Source of the DNA: Trifolium pratense
Taxonomy: Eukaryota > Streptophyta > Magnoliopsida > Fabales > Fabaceae
Length of the DNA: 64,000 nucleotides
NCBI RefSeq assembly: GCF_020283565.1
Contig: NC_060061.1
Coordinates: 18,451,362-18,515,361, forward strand
Reading direction: 5' to 3'
A program made the position numbers and the translations under genes. This document shows, in pieces, positions 35,251 through 46,342 of this stretch. The notes below the pieces were generated by a model. That model was not told the origin of the DNA and made no database searches. It saw only the letters and a program-made list of their open reading frames with translations. Within the stretch, counting starts at the first letter, position 1. Every line of letters starts with the position of its first letter.

Positions 35251-36450
35251 GCTCATTAATTATAAGGATTGTTAGTTATGTGAATTTTGAAGTTTCTTAT
35301 CTTTTCTCTCCAAATTCTCTCTTTACTTTTGAATGAAATCCTTCTAGTTTACTAGAAGTTGATATTTGAATTCAATAAAATTATCCCTTTATTTGAGTTA
35401 ATCTTTACTTATCAATGTTATTGTTTCTTGGACTCTTCATAATAGATGAGGAATTACGTTATCTTATTTCTCAAATATATTTTAAAGCTTCCGCCGGAAT
35501 TTTTTTTTTTTTAAAAGCCATAGAGAAGAAAATTGTTGTCCCGATAAAATAATTAACATTTTTTTTAATGACAAATTGTTAGTTGTTAGTATATTACAAT
35601 GTTAGATTATTTTTTCTCCATGTCAAGACTTAAAAATCATGAACCTCCAACTCCTTTAATCTTTTTTTTATAGGCAAATTGTTAGTATATATATTACAAT
35701 TTTATGTTAATTTTTTTCTCCTTGTCAAAACTTGAACTCTGAACCTCCAGGTCCTTAACCCTTAGCTCAACTAACTTGAGCTACGCATTCCACCCCATGA
35801 AATAATTAACATTGATTTATCTATAAATAGTTCAGTTGGTGGAATAACTTATCAAGTTCTATTTGGAATTATTTTAATCGTAGGAGGCTAAATTTACTTT
35901 TATATAAGTTTTGTTTTATCTTTGTAATCTTTTTTCCTTTCATTAAGTATTTGTTCCATTGAATTTTTCTTTTTTTGGTAAAGTTATTAACGAGACAAAA
36001 AAAAATTCTTACATATTGGATTTTGGTAGAGTCCTCTTTTGTATTTTCTTATTTTATTTTAGAAAATTGCTAAATAGCTAGTAACCCCTGAAATACTGGT
36101 TGAAGAACTAAACACGATAAACAAGTCTTGAAACTTGTGTGTTTTACTTTTTAAAAGTACAAAAAATGTTTGTTTGAATATAAAAACTACTTTATAAATT
36201 GATTGAATATTCAATAAATCTAAAAAATTGTTTTTCAAACTAAAACATCACTTCTTTAGTTTTAAATATAAGAAGAAAGATTTGTTTAAAAAAAATATAT
36301 AAGAAGAAAGAAAAGCCACCTTTTAGATTCATCGAATATTCAATCAATCTTAAAAGTAGTTTTTTTTCCCTTATATTTGAAACTGAAGAGAGCATTTTAA
36401 TAATTTCAATGATTATTATACCAAATGAAAATGTTACTGGTTACCACATA
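35251..36450. other. 3' flank and spacer with duplicated repeat
   Basis: After the response-regulator 3' UTR, the phrase with tttttctcc.tgtcaa, gaacctcca and the preceding caaattgttagt occurs twice (about 35571-35660 and 35672-35760). It looks like two antisense SINE-like pieces (ttagctcaactaacttgagc near the second). At 36184-36395 lies a degenerate foldback with Stowaway-like aaatataag/cttatattt arms. Confidence 0.45.
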
Positions 36451-36575
36451 CTTCATCCGTCCCAAAATATAAGTAAAAATGAGTTAAAAAAATTTAATGT
36501 ATTTTGTTAAAGATTTTGGACCAAATACATTCAATTTTGTTGATCAACTTTTACTTATATTTTGGGACGAGAGAG
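36451..36575. mobile_element. Stowaway-type MITE, 125 bp
   Basis: TA on both sides (36449-36450, 36576-36577). Ends CTTCATCCGTCCCAAAATAT and its inverted counterpart ATATTTTGGGACGAGAGAG. Confidence 0.8.
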
Positions 36576-36577
36576 TA

Positions 36578-37787
36578 TGCTACAAGCGGATTGAGATTGT
36601 GCAGTAAATAAGAATGTATTTTGCACGCACTTTTCAATTTCCGCCATTAATTACTGATCGGATGATTCATATTACTAAATGAATTTAATTTATACCAGTG
36701 TAAAGTTTTTTTACACATGCATCCAATAATGTGTTGCTATATCATTTAATAAATGTGACACATCATGTGTTTTTAAATATCATACATAATGTGTTGGTAT
36801 GTTATTGAATGCTTGTGTAAAATAAATTTACATTAAATTCTTAATGAAGTTATAAAATCATTTAAAATGCACATGTCATATAAAAAAATCCTAAATTAAG
36901 ACCGTGTAAAAACTGTAGAAAACATTATAACAGGAAATCTGCGTCAGCTACAAGCGTATTTACACCCTTCATTTACACCAAATCTACCTATTTATTTCCC
37001 AATTTTGATATATAAATATATGTCAGCATTTTAACCTCTTCATTGCCTTGCCACTATTTCTAAGTTCTAACCATATACTGAAACAATATATCATCCTATG
37101 ATATGCACATCCATAAATACTTCCGAATTTCAATTTCTTAGTAATAAGGAAAAATAGTAATTTAGAACTAGAGTTTCTACGATCAACTCCTCAAAAATTT
37201 TAAAAATATTATTTTCTATTCAAATTTTTTTTTTATTAATTTTCTTAACCAGCACATCGCAGACACCGGTTAGCATGATCCATATAAAAATGCTAATATT
37301 GTTAGGCTAAATATGAACACTTTCATTTGGATATGAACCCGAGACTTCGTGATAGGTTATAACTAACAACTATTACTATAACTAATGGCTAACTACGATA
37401 AATTCCTTCTTGGTTTCATTTGGCAACAATTTTTGTACTTATAGTACTATATTTTCCAATTATTGGAAGGATCTCATAGGTTTCGCAACTGATAACAATC
37501 ATGCAAAAGACAAAATAGCAATAAGACAAATAAGGAATATGCTTTAGAATTCTCTCCCATTCTAACATTGCTTTCACTTCACAGTTGCATGTGAATTTCA
37601 TATATTCTTTCTTTTTTTTGGTTGATAATTTCATATATTCTTTCTATATAACGAAAATACTACAAAGTACTTTATACATCATGTCAACATTAATAACTCT
37701 TTTTTCCTAAAAAATACATTATATATATTTGATTATAGTGACTACCCCACTACTAGAAAAATCTCAAATACCTACGGGCAAAATCTG
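36578..37787. other. AT-rich spacer up to the retroelement nest
   Basis: No gene seen. The last five bases (atctg, 37783-37787) would be the left target duplication of the outer element; the right copy is outside the window. Confidence 0.4.
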
Positions 37788-39105
37788 TGAAATTCTGGTA
37801 TAGCAGAACCAGATGTTGTATAGAATGTCGAGACATCTGGTCTGACATGAATAACACGGCAAGACATATAACATTAAAACGGATACTGAGAAATAATGTT
37901 TTATCAGATGTTCCAACATTCAATTTAAAGAGAATGTCATACTTAATGTTGTAACATCTTACTAAACATAATAAAATCAACAAGTAAATAAACTGCACAG
38001 GAAATTGTTAACCCAGTTCAGCCAACCTGCCTACTCTGGGGGATACCAATCCAGGAAGGAAATCCACTAATAGATCTAGTCACTAAGACCTCCAGCAAAC
38101 CCTTTGAATTTACGTCTTACACTAAGACCTCCAGCAAACCCTCGGTTTACGTCTTACACTAAGACCTCCAGCAAATCCTAGGTTTACGCCTTACGACCTC
38201 GACACTACTCATGCAACTTCTGCCTAGGAACTCCTAGACATGAGATCCCATCTCACTTCCACACAGCCAACACAACCTGTGTTGTTCATATAATGTTGAA
38301 TAAAATGTGGCGACAATCACCGTGACATATTTTACTCTTGCTTAAAAACTTCGAGTAAATCACACACAGTTAACTCCGTACTTCAAAGCTTAGGAGTAAC
38401 CTTAAAACATTACAACTCAATAAAACACAGTCCTACTCAAGTATCAAATCAATACGTGAGAGGCTCACAAACACTATCTCCTTGCTTAAAAGCTTCGGAG
38501 ATATTACAATACTCTACTCATTACCTAAAGGTTTCTGAGTGAGGACATAGTGACCATCTCACAACCCGAGTGGTTCACTTACACCAACTCTCCTAGAGAG
38601 TGGCTTAAAGACACGAAACCCTAAAGACTACATCTTTGATGAACAATGGTTTCAGTTGATAAAATCATGGTCTTGAGTCTTCTTTATATAGACAGAGCTA
38701 GCACGCTCCTGATCTTCCAAGATAAGCTTCAGAACACAGCTGGTCTTTGAGTCACGTCCAGCTAAGCAAATCAGACCTTAATAAAAACTTTCCTAAAATA
38801 GTTGATCCTCTTTAGGAAATAAACAATGTGTTGAATCATTCCATTAAGTCTTGATAAGAACATATCTTCACTGATAACGTCTTGATCAGATCAAATCTTG
38901 ATATACACGTTTGTAGAGTGGATTTCCATATATAGCAGATACGTGTAATAAATGCGCGAGATTTGGGCAATCTGACTGTCGTACCCAAACATGTTACAAC
39001 ATTTGGTCCAACATCTTTTGTACCCAACATGTTGAAACATTTGGTCCAACATCTTGCTTGTATATTTGTTTTAGCAAAATGAGGCCAACACACAAATATC
39101 CAACA
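37788..39105 (-). repeat. 3' LTR of the outer element
   Basis: 1318 bp; on the minus strand it runs TGTTGGATATTTG...AATTTCA. It contains three tandem units of a block with actaagacctccagcaaa at about 38082-38200. Matched by 63180-64000. Confidence 0.9.
38082..38200. repeat. Tandem repeat inside the outer LTR
   Basis: Three successive copies of about 38 bp (cactaagacctccagcaaa plus a tttacgtcttac end), also present in the right LTR at about 63474-63590. Confidence 0.85.
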
Positions 39106-40470
39106 ATCTCCCCCTTTGGCAATTTTTGGCTAAAACAACTTCAGCCCATTAATTAGCATAGAGAGATTTAAAAACCATACAATCCTTCAAGTCAACGTGA
39201 GCACACAAATATGAAGGAAGGTAGAACATCTTCTATGTTACTTCCAAAAGAATTCCTCAAATGAAAATAACGCACATGGTAAAGAAATAAACTTTACCAT
39301 AAACCATCAGAGGCATACACAGCAGCGGAATCATAACCAACTTAGCTTCATCCTTCAGTAGAGAGAAATAAACTCTCACAAGCACACTTGGGAAAAATAA
39401 ATTCCCACATCAGCATCAACATTTTGTAGCGCATCATAACGTCCATACATTAAGCACACATAGGTAGAGAACTTGATATTGCATTACTCTCCCTTAATAT
39501 CAGATCAGAGAAAAAATACTTATCTCCCCGTGAATACATCAGCTCATGCATCTCATCAGGCCATCAGAAAAAAATGGTTCTTACTCCCCCTGAATTCATG
39601 CATGTCACAACACACACTACTACTTCTTCATAGACAGGCTAGACTAGCTTGTCACAACATCAGATACAACATTGTAAAGTAGCAGACAAACACAAACAAA
39701 CATACTACTCCCCCTTTTTAGCCACAAAATATGCCAAACAAAAACTTCGTGCATTAAGAGCAATAGTAATGAACATCACAGAAATCCATAGTGCAGAATA
39801 TCAGAGCATAACAAATCCATATATTAGTATCTAGCAATCCATAGTCTTGATATAGCAGAAGCATTACATCACGTACCAACAGAAAAGACAAATGTCCTCA
39901 TCATTATGCTCCACATCATATAATCATCAGATACCATATATCACATACTGCTACCGCACACAAAACACATCACAGATCATAACTCCTTAAGCAAACCACA
40001 AAATAGCAGTTGGGAAGAGTAGATTCCCACAAAGCTGAGAAAAATAAGTTCTCATGCAACCAGGATGTTCCAACATATGGCAGGACATCATCCAGAGCAA
40101 ACAAATAGATCATTGCACAACAGAATAGTAACTACTTATTGCATTATGCTACTTCCCCTCAAAGTCAGAATCAAAGCAAAAATTAATTTCACTCCCTCCA
40201 AATACATTGACACATGCTTATCAGAATGATCATCAGAAAACAATTCTTGCTCCCCCTCAATTTTATCATTCATATCAGCACATAAGCATACAGCAACACA
40301 GATTCAATACTACACCACTCAGATTAGCAGATGTCTAAGCATCAGACACCACATCATATAGTAGAACACATCCAACCACTAAAAGAGCATGCATATGTTT
40401 CAACATCAGGTAGCACAACAGACATTAGCAGCAAAACATATCATGCCTACCAACTACTAAACTACTTCCC
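39106..40470 (-). other. Outer element: multiple polypurine-tract region
   Basis: Plus-strand CTCCCC-type words (AGGGGGAG on the element's strand) occur next to the LTR (39107-39114) and again near 39524, 39583-39590, 39707-39716 and 40251-40258, with weaker ones near 40150, 40190 and 40465. Repeated polypurine tracts upstream of the 3' LTR are a reported Sirevirus feature. No coding frame of note. Confidence 0.6.
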
Positions 40471-40829
40471 TTTTTAGTCAGAAGTTTAGACAAAATAGGG
40501 TCTTTATGCATTAATCAAAGAGTACAATAGTATAGATATCCAAGAACATAGTGCACAGAGCTACTACAAATGAAGACAACACCATGGGATACATACCTCA
40601 TCAGATATAAATCAGCAGTGAAGTCATCATCAAATAGCCTAAAACAGATCACACTTCATCAGCACAAAACTTTCAACATGATGACCAAGATGTTTCACCA
40701 TCTAGTACCACATCAGATAGCACAGGTTCCTCCGGTATGATATCAGAGCATTGATAACAAAGATGTTTTAACACATGTTAGCACAACACATAGCATATGT
40801 TAGAAAAGATGTTTCAACATATGGTAGCA

Positions 40830-42440
40830 CAACTTCTAGCACAAGTTCTTCCAGCATGGTATCAAAGCACGTGGTCTTCCAATCAGGGCATGGAGCATCC
40901 ATCTAGCAAAAACTCCTCCTGTACACATGATCTCATCTTTGTGCAAAGGAAGCACGATGAAAGGAAACATTGTCACAGGGAGCAACAGGCACATTCTGAG
41001 GGATCTTTTTCCCACCAGACTTTTTCTTTGAGGCAGAGGGTGTGATGTCTGGTACATCCTCCTCAACATTATACTCAGAGTTACTTGAAGGTGCTTCCTT
41101 TCTGTTCAGACTCTATCTCTTCTTACTAGCAAGCACAATAACCTCATACATGTTCTTCAACCACTTCTTCATTAAGTGGCACAGTTTGATGCCTTTCTTT
41201 AGACTGAGAGACCCTTGTTCAACCTCAGTAGAATTTTCTTCATCAGACCCTGTTTCTTCATCAGATGAGTCAGATGGGTCAACAGATGTCCCAACATCTT
41301 TCACCACAGCAGTTTCTTGAACGGGTTTCTGGACAATAGTAACATCAGCCTTAGGTTGGTCCACAGATGTGTCAACGTCTGTCACAACATCCTTTTCAGG
41401 AACAGTTTGTTTTGATTTATCAACAACAGAACCAATAGCATCTTTTGTCTGAGATACATCAGCAACAAGAACATCTATAATTGTGTTTGTGGAATCAACA
41501 ACATTCACACCAGCAGAGATAATAATGTCAGGAGCTAGTAATACTTCTCATAGCTTCTTTCTCCTTTAAAGCACAAAGGGAGAAATAAACTCCCATATAC
41601 AGAGGAAAATGAATTCTCACACATCAGAGAAAAATAAATTCTCAAAAATCAGATCAGGATGTGTAGACATCATGGATGACATCATAGCATAACATATTTC
41701 ATGAGAACATAAAGCTAGAGGTTTCAGAAGCAGATCTGAAACTATCACACATAGTAGTAGTAATCACATTTAAGTATCACATATCTGAGCATTATCACAT
41801 CTGATTACAACACATCTGAACACATATAGTACTTCTCAACAGAATGCACATCCACATAAACAGTCATAGCATGACCAGTTCTCTTTCAGTCATACTTTGA
41901 GCAATAGCTTGGTCTCATGGAAGATCATCAAGATCAGTTTCTTCCACCACAGTCTAAACTTCAATACTCCAAACCACCATCTGGTTTAAGACTCTCAGAG
42001 CCATATTAACATCAGTTTGGGGAATTGTAGAACAGGTTTCAACAACACTATCAGGTTGGTACAAGATGTTTCAACATCTAATGTGACATCAGACTCAGGT
42101 GAGGTTTCTTTGGGGGACACAACCACAATTTTAGTGGGGGATAACAAAGTGACAGAATCAACAACTTTGAAAGATGACACATGAAAGAATTAAAAAAATG
42201 TCATCAACAACCACAACATTCATACTAGACTGACCTATGGTTTTAAGAGATCTTGGTTTATCTAGAATTCCAATTTCAAAGGCAGATCTCACAAATTTTT
42301 CAACACTACTCACAACATTTGAACTGACAAAAACCTTTAACAGATGTAACAACATTTGATTCAACATTAGGGGTAACAACTGAATCAATGAGGTTATCAA
42401 AACGAGTTTGGTAGGTTTATTAACATCATCAACAAACATA
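40830..42440 (-). pseudogene. Degraded envelope-like frame of the outer element
   Basis: Minus-strand frames at about 40950-41100 (EEDVPDITPSASKKKSGGKK, then IPQNVPVAP) and 41113-41508 (repeated DV.TSVD, an acidic SSDEETGSDEENSTE run, then KKWLKNMYE) resemble the hydrophilic envelope-like/plant-transposon proteins annotated in legume Sireviruses. The acidic run parallels the middle element's protein. Stops and frame changes break it into pieces (for example after ASKKR near 41115, and near 40950). Further scraps lie at 41995-42440. It cannot encode one protein. Function of such proteins is unknown even when intact. Confidence 0.6.
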
Positions 42441-44044
42441 GATAGACTTTTCTAGGACCTTTTGAGAGATAAGATTAACCTGGATAATGGATTTAGAAAT
42501 AGGTTTCCTAGATGATGCACATTTTGTTCACCAAACAATATAGAAGTAGTTTCAGATGGATTCAAAGTATTCACAGACCTTTTATGCATTCCCTTTTGAC
42601 ACGTGGTTGATCACACTGTCCATTTAACTTCCTTGTTGATCTTACAGGAAACATGTCTCGAATAATGTTCTAACATTCAGTCAGACGTTGTCTTCTTTTA
42701 CTTGCATTGATCAACACATCTTCAAACATACTGTCTTCCACTTGATTCTAAGTGTTCTTCTTTCACTTAGACTTAGTGACACATACCAAGACATCTGAAT
42801 ATCACATTTGTGACATCTCTCAATAATGAAGACTCCTGGAAAGTCCTTCCAAAAAAAACTGTAGAGAAAAATAAATTCTCTCAGACTCAACCATTTAACG
42901 ACTCGAGAGATATGTGAATAACTGATATAATTATTCAGCTTTACATGACTAGAATCAACCATGCCTTGTTAATAATTTCATAATGTCACAACATGTTGTC
43001 TGACATCATATTCTCATATGAGGCAAAGATCTCCAGAAGCTTGTACAACACTCTAGACAATATATATGTACCAATGCAATCCACAGAAAAACACATGACT
43101 CTACCTGTCATAGATAATCAGGGCTCCAGCTGAAGATGAAAACTCGAGCACTAAATGAAAACATGTGAAAGACTTCATGCTTTCATGTTGAAGGGCAACA
43201 CCAACTCCTTCAGTAGAGTCGATTCTGAGTAGATATTCTCACTTCTTGAGAATACATTCAAGCATTCTGACCTCTTCAGTTAACAAGGACACATCTAATC
43301 AATGTCCTAGCAGAACCACACTATGTATCATGACCTTTTGAATAGGCAGGATGTCATGCATACAAGGTGTAAAGTCACTCACAAAGTCCAAAACATCTTA
43401 GTTTGCTTAAAAGCTTGACTAAGATCCTGATTATCAACCCTTTTCTAGAGTGACTTGCAACAGAAGAAAACCAAAGACAATTATCAAACCTCAGTATTTG
43501 ACAATATTCTTCTGCCCTTACATTCACTAGTAGTTGTTGATACTAGTGGAATAAATAGTCATGCATTGCTAGAGCATACTATTAAAACAAGATCAGAACC
43601 TCCACATTCTGATTCACATAGTCAGAAACACGTCTTCTGACCACACAGCTTGAGCACTCCCATGCAAAGTCTCAAGCACCTTCCACAGAACAGCCATCAA
43701 TAAATATGATGTTACAACATCATTTGGGACACCAGCTTCTGATTTTGGAACCCAATTACATTGATTCATAAATCACCATTCAAAAGAACTCATTGTGCAT
43801 AGACATCCTTCAAGAAGCTCCCAATAGAGTACCATCAATGCAGATCATCCAGGTTTTTCAAAACACCTTCTCACACAAGGTAGGACATTAGATCTGACAT
43901 CATTCTTCTGCACATATATGGCACCAACAGATAACATCCACTCATGACAGTTATTCTTACAAAAAGGTCATTCCAGATTAGGTCAATTGCTTGACCTTGT
44001 ACTCCACCCTGAGTAGAACCAGCTTCCTTGGCTGAAGGAGCAGA
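42441..44044 (-). other. Outer element interior, non-coding
   Basis: Many scattered caacatctg/cagatgttg words, no domain recognised. Ends at the middle element's TGTTG target site (44045-44049). Confidence 0.5.
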
Positions 44045-44049
44045 TGTTG

Positions 44050-45169
44050 TGAAGGTGTGAAAACACAAGAAGGGGGGGGGGGGGGGGGGTTGAATTGTGT
44101 TTTAGCTAAGTTAAAACTTTTTCAAGTTCTTAACTCAACTACGTTAGCAGCGGATAAATAACACAAATAATAACAAGAGAGAGAGAGAGATCACACAAGC
44201 AATTTATACTGGTTCCTCTCACAAAACGAGAGTAGTCCAGTCCCCTTGCACTTCCAAGGGAATTCACTATAATCACACAAGATTACACCTGCTCAAGCAC
44301 ACAAGCAAGAGACTTCTCAACAATGCTCAAGCACACAAGCAAGAGACTTCTCAACAACTTCTTAAGCACACAAGCTTAAGACAACTTACTCAAGCACACA
44401 AGCTTAAGTTTCTCAAGTGACAAAAAAATATATAACAATATACAAATGCTCTTAATAGAACCTAATGAGAGCCAATACAAAGAGTACAGAGTATCAGACT
44501 AAAGTGCAAAAACACTTAACAGAGGTTCAGAGCTTGTATATCACAGAGTTCAGAGTTTGTTCAGCACGAGTTCAAATCTTGATAATTCTATATATTGTTG
44601 TAGCTGAATCTTCTAGTATATATACCACTAGAAAAGAGTCGTTGCAAAAGGAGCCGTTGGAGTAGAAAACTTTTGTCTTCAAGCAGCCTGTCTTGATGCA
44701 GTTTGTTTGTATCCAAAACTGAGTAAGAGTTTCAGCTACTTTGACTACTGCAGAGTGGACTTTCCTTATTCAGCTAACAAAACTGAAGACCCGCGTTCTC
44801 AATAGAGTACAGACAAACTGAGGGTATCTGAACTGATCAGCCTTGAAAGGTCCTTTTCTTCATTGGTAGAAGAGTTGACTTGCAAAGAGAATCTTCACAG
44901 ATTTCAAGAAGCTCTTCAGAGTTTGATGAAGCTTGTAGTCAGTCAAGAAGTTCTGAAGTCTTCATCCTCTGAATGTTGTAACTTCTGAAGTCTAACATCT
45001 TCTGAGCGCGTGAACTTCTGAACACACATCTTCTGAAGGTTTATTCAGAGCATTATATCTGCACACTTAAAATAAATTTTTAGTCCTTCCAATTGTTTAT
45101 TAATACTTTGTTATCATCAAAACCTTAAGAGGTTTAGGGGCTAACTTTTAAATCAATTTTGTTCCAACA
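44050..45169 (-). repeat. 3' LTR of the middle element
   Basis: 1120 bp, TGTTGGAAC...CCTTCA on the minus strand. Differs from the other LTR at three bases (near 44262, 44456 and 44793) and by a G-run of 18 versus 7 at 44072-44089. Contains a tandem run of caagcacacaagc units at about 44291-44418. Confidence 0.93.
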
Positions 45170-45600
45170 ATCTCCCCCTTTTTGATGATGACAAACATCA
45201 GTATTAATTGACAATTGTTGTTAAATTAACTTATCATGTTTCTCTTAGGTTTATGAGGTTTGCAAGCTCCCCCTAAGATTGATATTCCATAAAGTCTGAA
45301 CTTTATGTTTTATCCATGATATTTTAATTTAGTATAAGATTAAGATGGTATGAAATGAGATAAATTTCATATCTTTCTTCAGAGTGAGAGGTTTGCAAGC
45401 TCTCCCCCTGAGTCTCATAAGTCTAAGTTAAAATTGCACTCTTAACTTATCCTTACTTATGAAATTTAGTTCAGTTTCAACTAACTTAGTCTCCACATTG
45501 AAAATACGCAACATATAAAAATTAACTTTTAACTTAAGCAATAAATTGTGGTTTCAGCTTTTGTAACTTATCAATTAATGCGTAAACCTACTCCCCCTTT
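45170..45600 (-). promoter_or_regulatory. Middle element: polypurine tract and repeated polypurine-like tracts
   Basis: The tract that primes plus-strand synthesis lies at 45170-45184 (AAAAAGGGGGAGAT on the element's strand), directly against the LTR. Further GGGGGAG words lie at about 45267-45275, 45401-45409 and 45591-45600; two of them sit in a shared gaggtttgcaagct context. Multiple tracts are characteristic of Sireviruses. Confidence 0.75.
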
Positions 45601-45677
45601 TGTCATTATCAAAAAGTGAGAAGTTTAGAAAACCAAGACGGTCAAAGAAAAGAATTGGTAGTTACAAAGGTGAATTA

Positions 45678-46088
45678 ATGTCAAAAGACAAAAATCAAAG
45701 CACAAAACATGCTATAAAAGGAATACGAAAACCACAGTTTCTTCACAACAAAATATTTTATCAAAAACAAGAATCAAGAATGAGAAGATTCAGTGCGCGT
45801 TTAGCAAATAAGAAAGAAGAAAAACACGAGAAAGAAGATCAGAAAGATGAACAAGAAGAAAAACCACCACAAGAAACAGAAATCATTGACATCTCTTCAG
45901 ACTCAGAGTCTGAGGAGGAGGAAGATTATATGGATGAAGATTATATAGAGTATCTTGCTGACTTAGTTCCTGAAGAGGAACAAGAAGCTGAAGAAGAAGA
46001 AGAAGAACACAACCCAGAACTCATTGAGATATCTTCAGATGATACTGAGGAGAAATCTGAGATTTCTTCTGAGGATCAGTCTGAGTAG
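45678..46088 (+). CDS. Acidic protein on the strand opposite to the middle retrotransposon
   Basis: 136 codons from the ATG at 45678 (the frame is open without an ATG back to 45579). Basic first half (MRRFSARLANKKEEKHEKE) and a very acidic second half with two similar segments, IIDISSDSESEEEE and LIEISSDDTEE. Each has a hydrophobic core followed by Ser/acidic residues, the pattern of SUMO-interaction motifs. TATAAAA lies upstream (45514-45520) and two AATAAA signals follow the stop (46144-46149, 46163-46168). It lies between the envelope-like frame and the 3' LTR, in antisense. Extra antisense frames are known from some plant LTR elements (the Tat lineage). I recognise no family. The GA-rich composition means a chance frame cannot be excluded. 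Confidence 0.5.
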   Translation: MSKDKNQSTKHAIKGIRKPQFLHNKIFYQKQESRMRRFSARLANKKEEKHEKEDQKDEQEEKPPQETEIIDISSDSESEEEEDYMDEDYIEYLADLVPEEEQEAEEEEEEHNPELIEISSDDTEEKSEISSEDQSE

Positions 46089-46342
46089 ATTTAGGTTGAT
46101 GTATTTCTTTTTCTGCTATCATGTACTCTACATCCTCTTTATCAATAAAAATTTTAATTTTGAATAAAGTTCTTGTGTTATTTTTCTTTTCCATCTTAAG
46201 ATTCAAAACGTCAGATGATAAAATAGAAATATAAATAGACAATCAGGCAAGAATATAACCAAAATAACTTGAAATATTATAAACCAAATAAGAAAAGAAA
46301 TTGTTCAGACAATGATAAAAAAAAACATAAGTGCATAGAATC

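Noticed and set aside
36184..36395. Second full Stowaway element
   Set aside because: The inverted arms are visible but the ends are degenerate and no TA pair fits cleanly; noted only within the spacer entry.
44290..44420. CRISPR-like short repeats (caagcacacaagc units)
   Set aside because: Plant LTR tandem repeat with no constant spacer length; also present in the other LTR.
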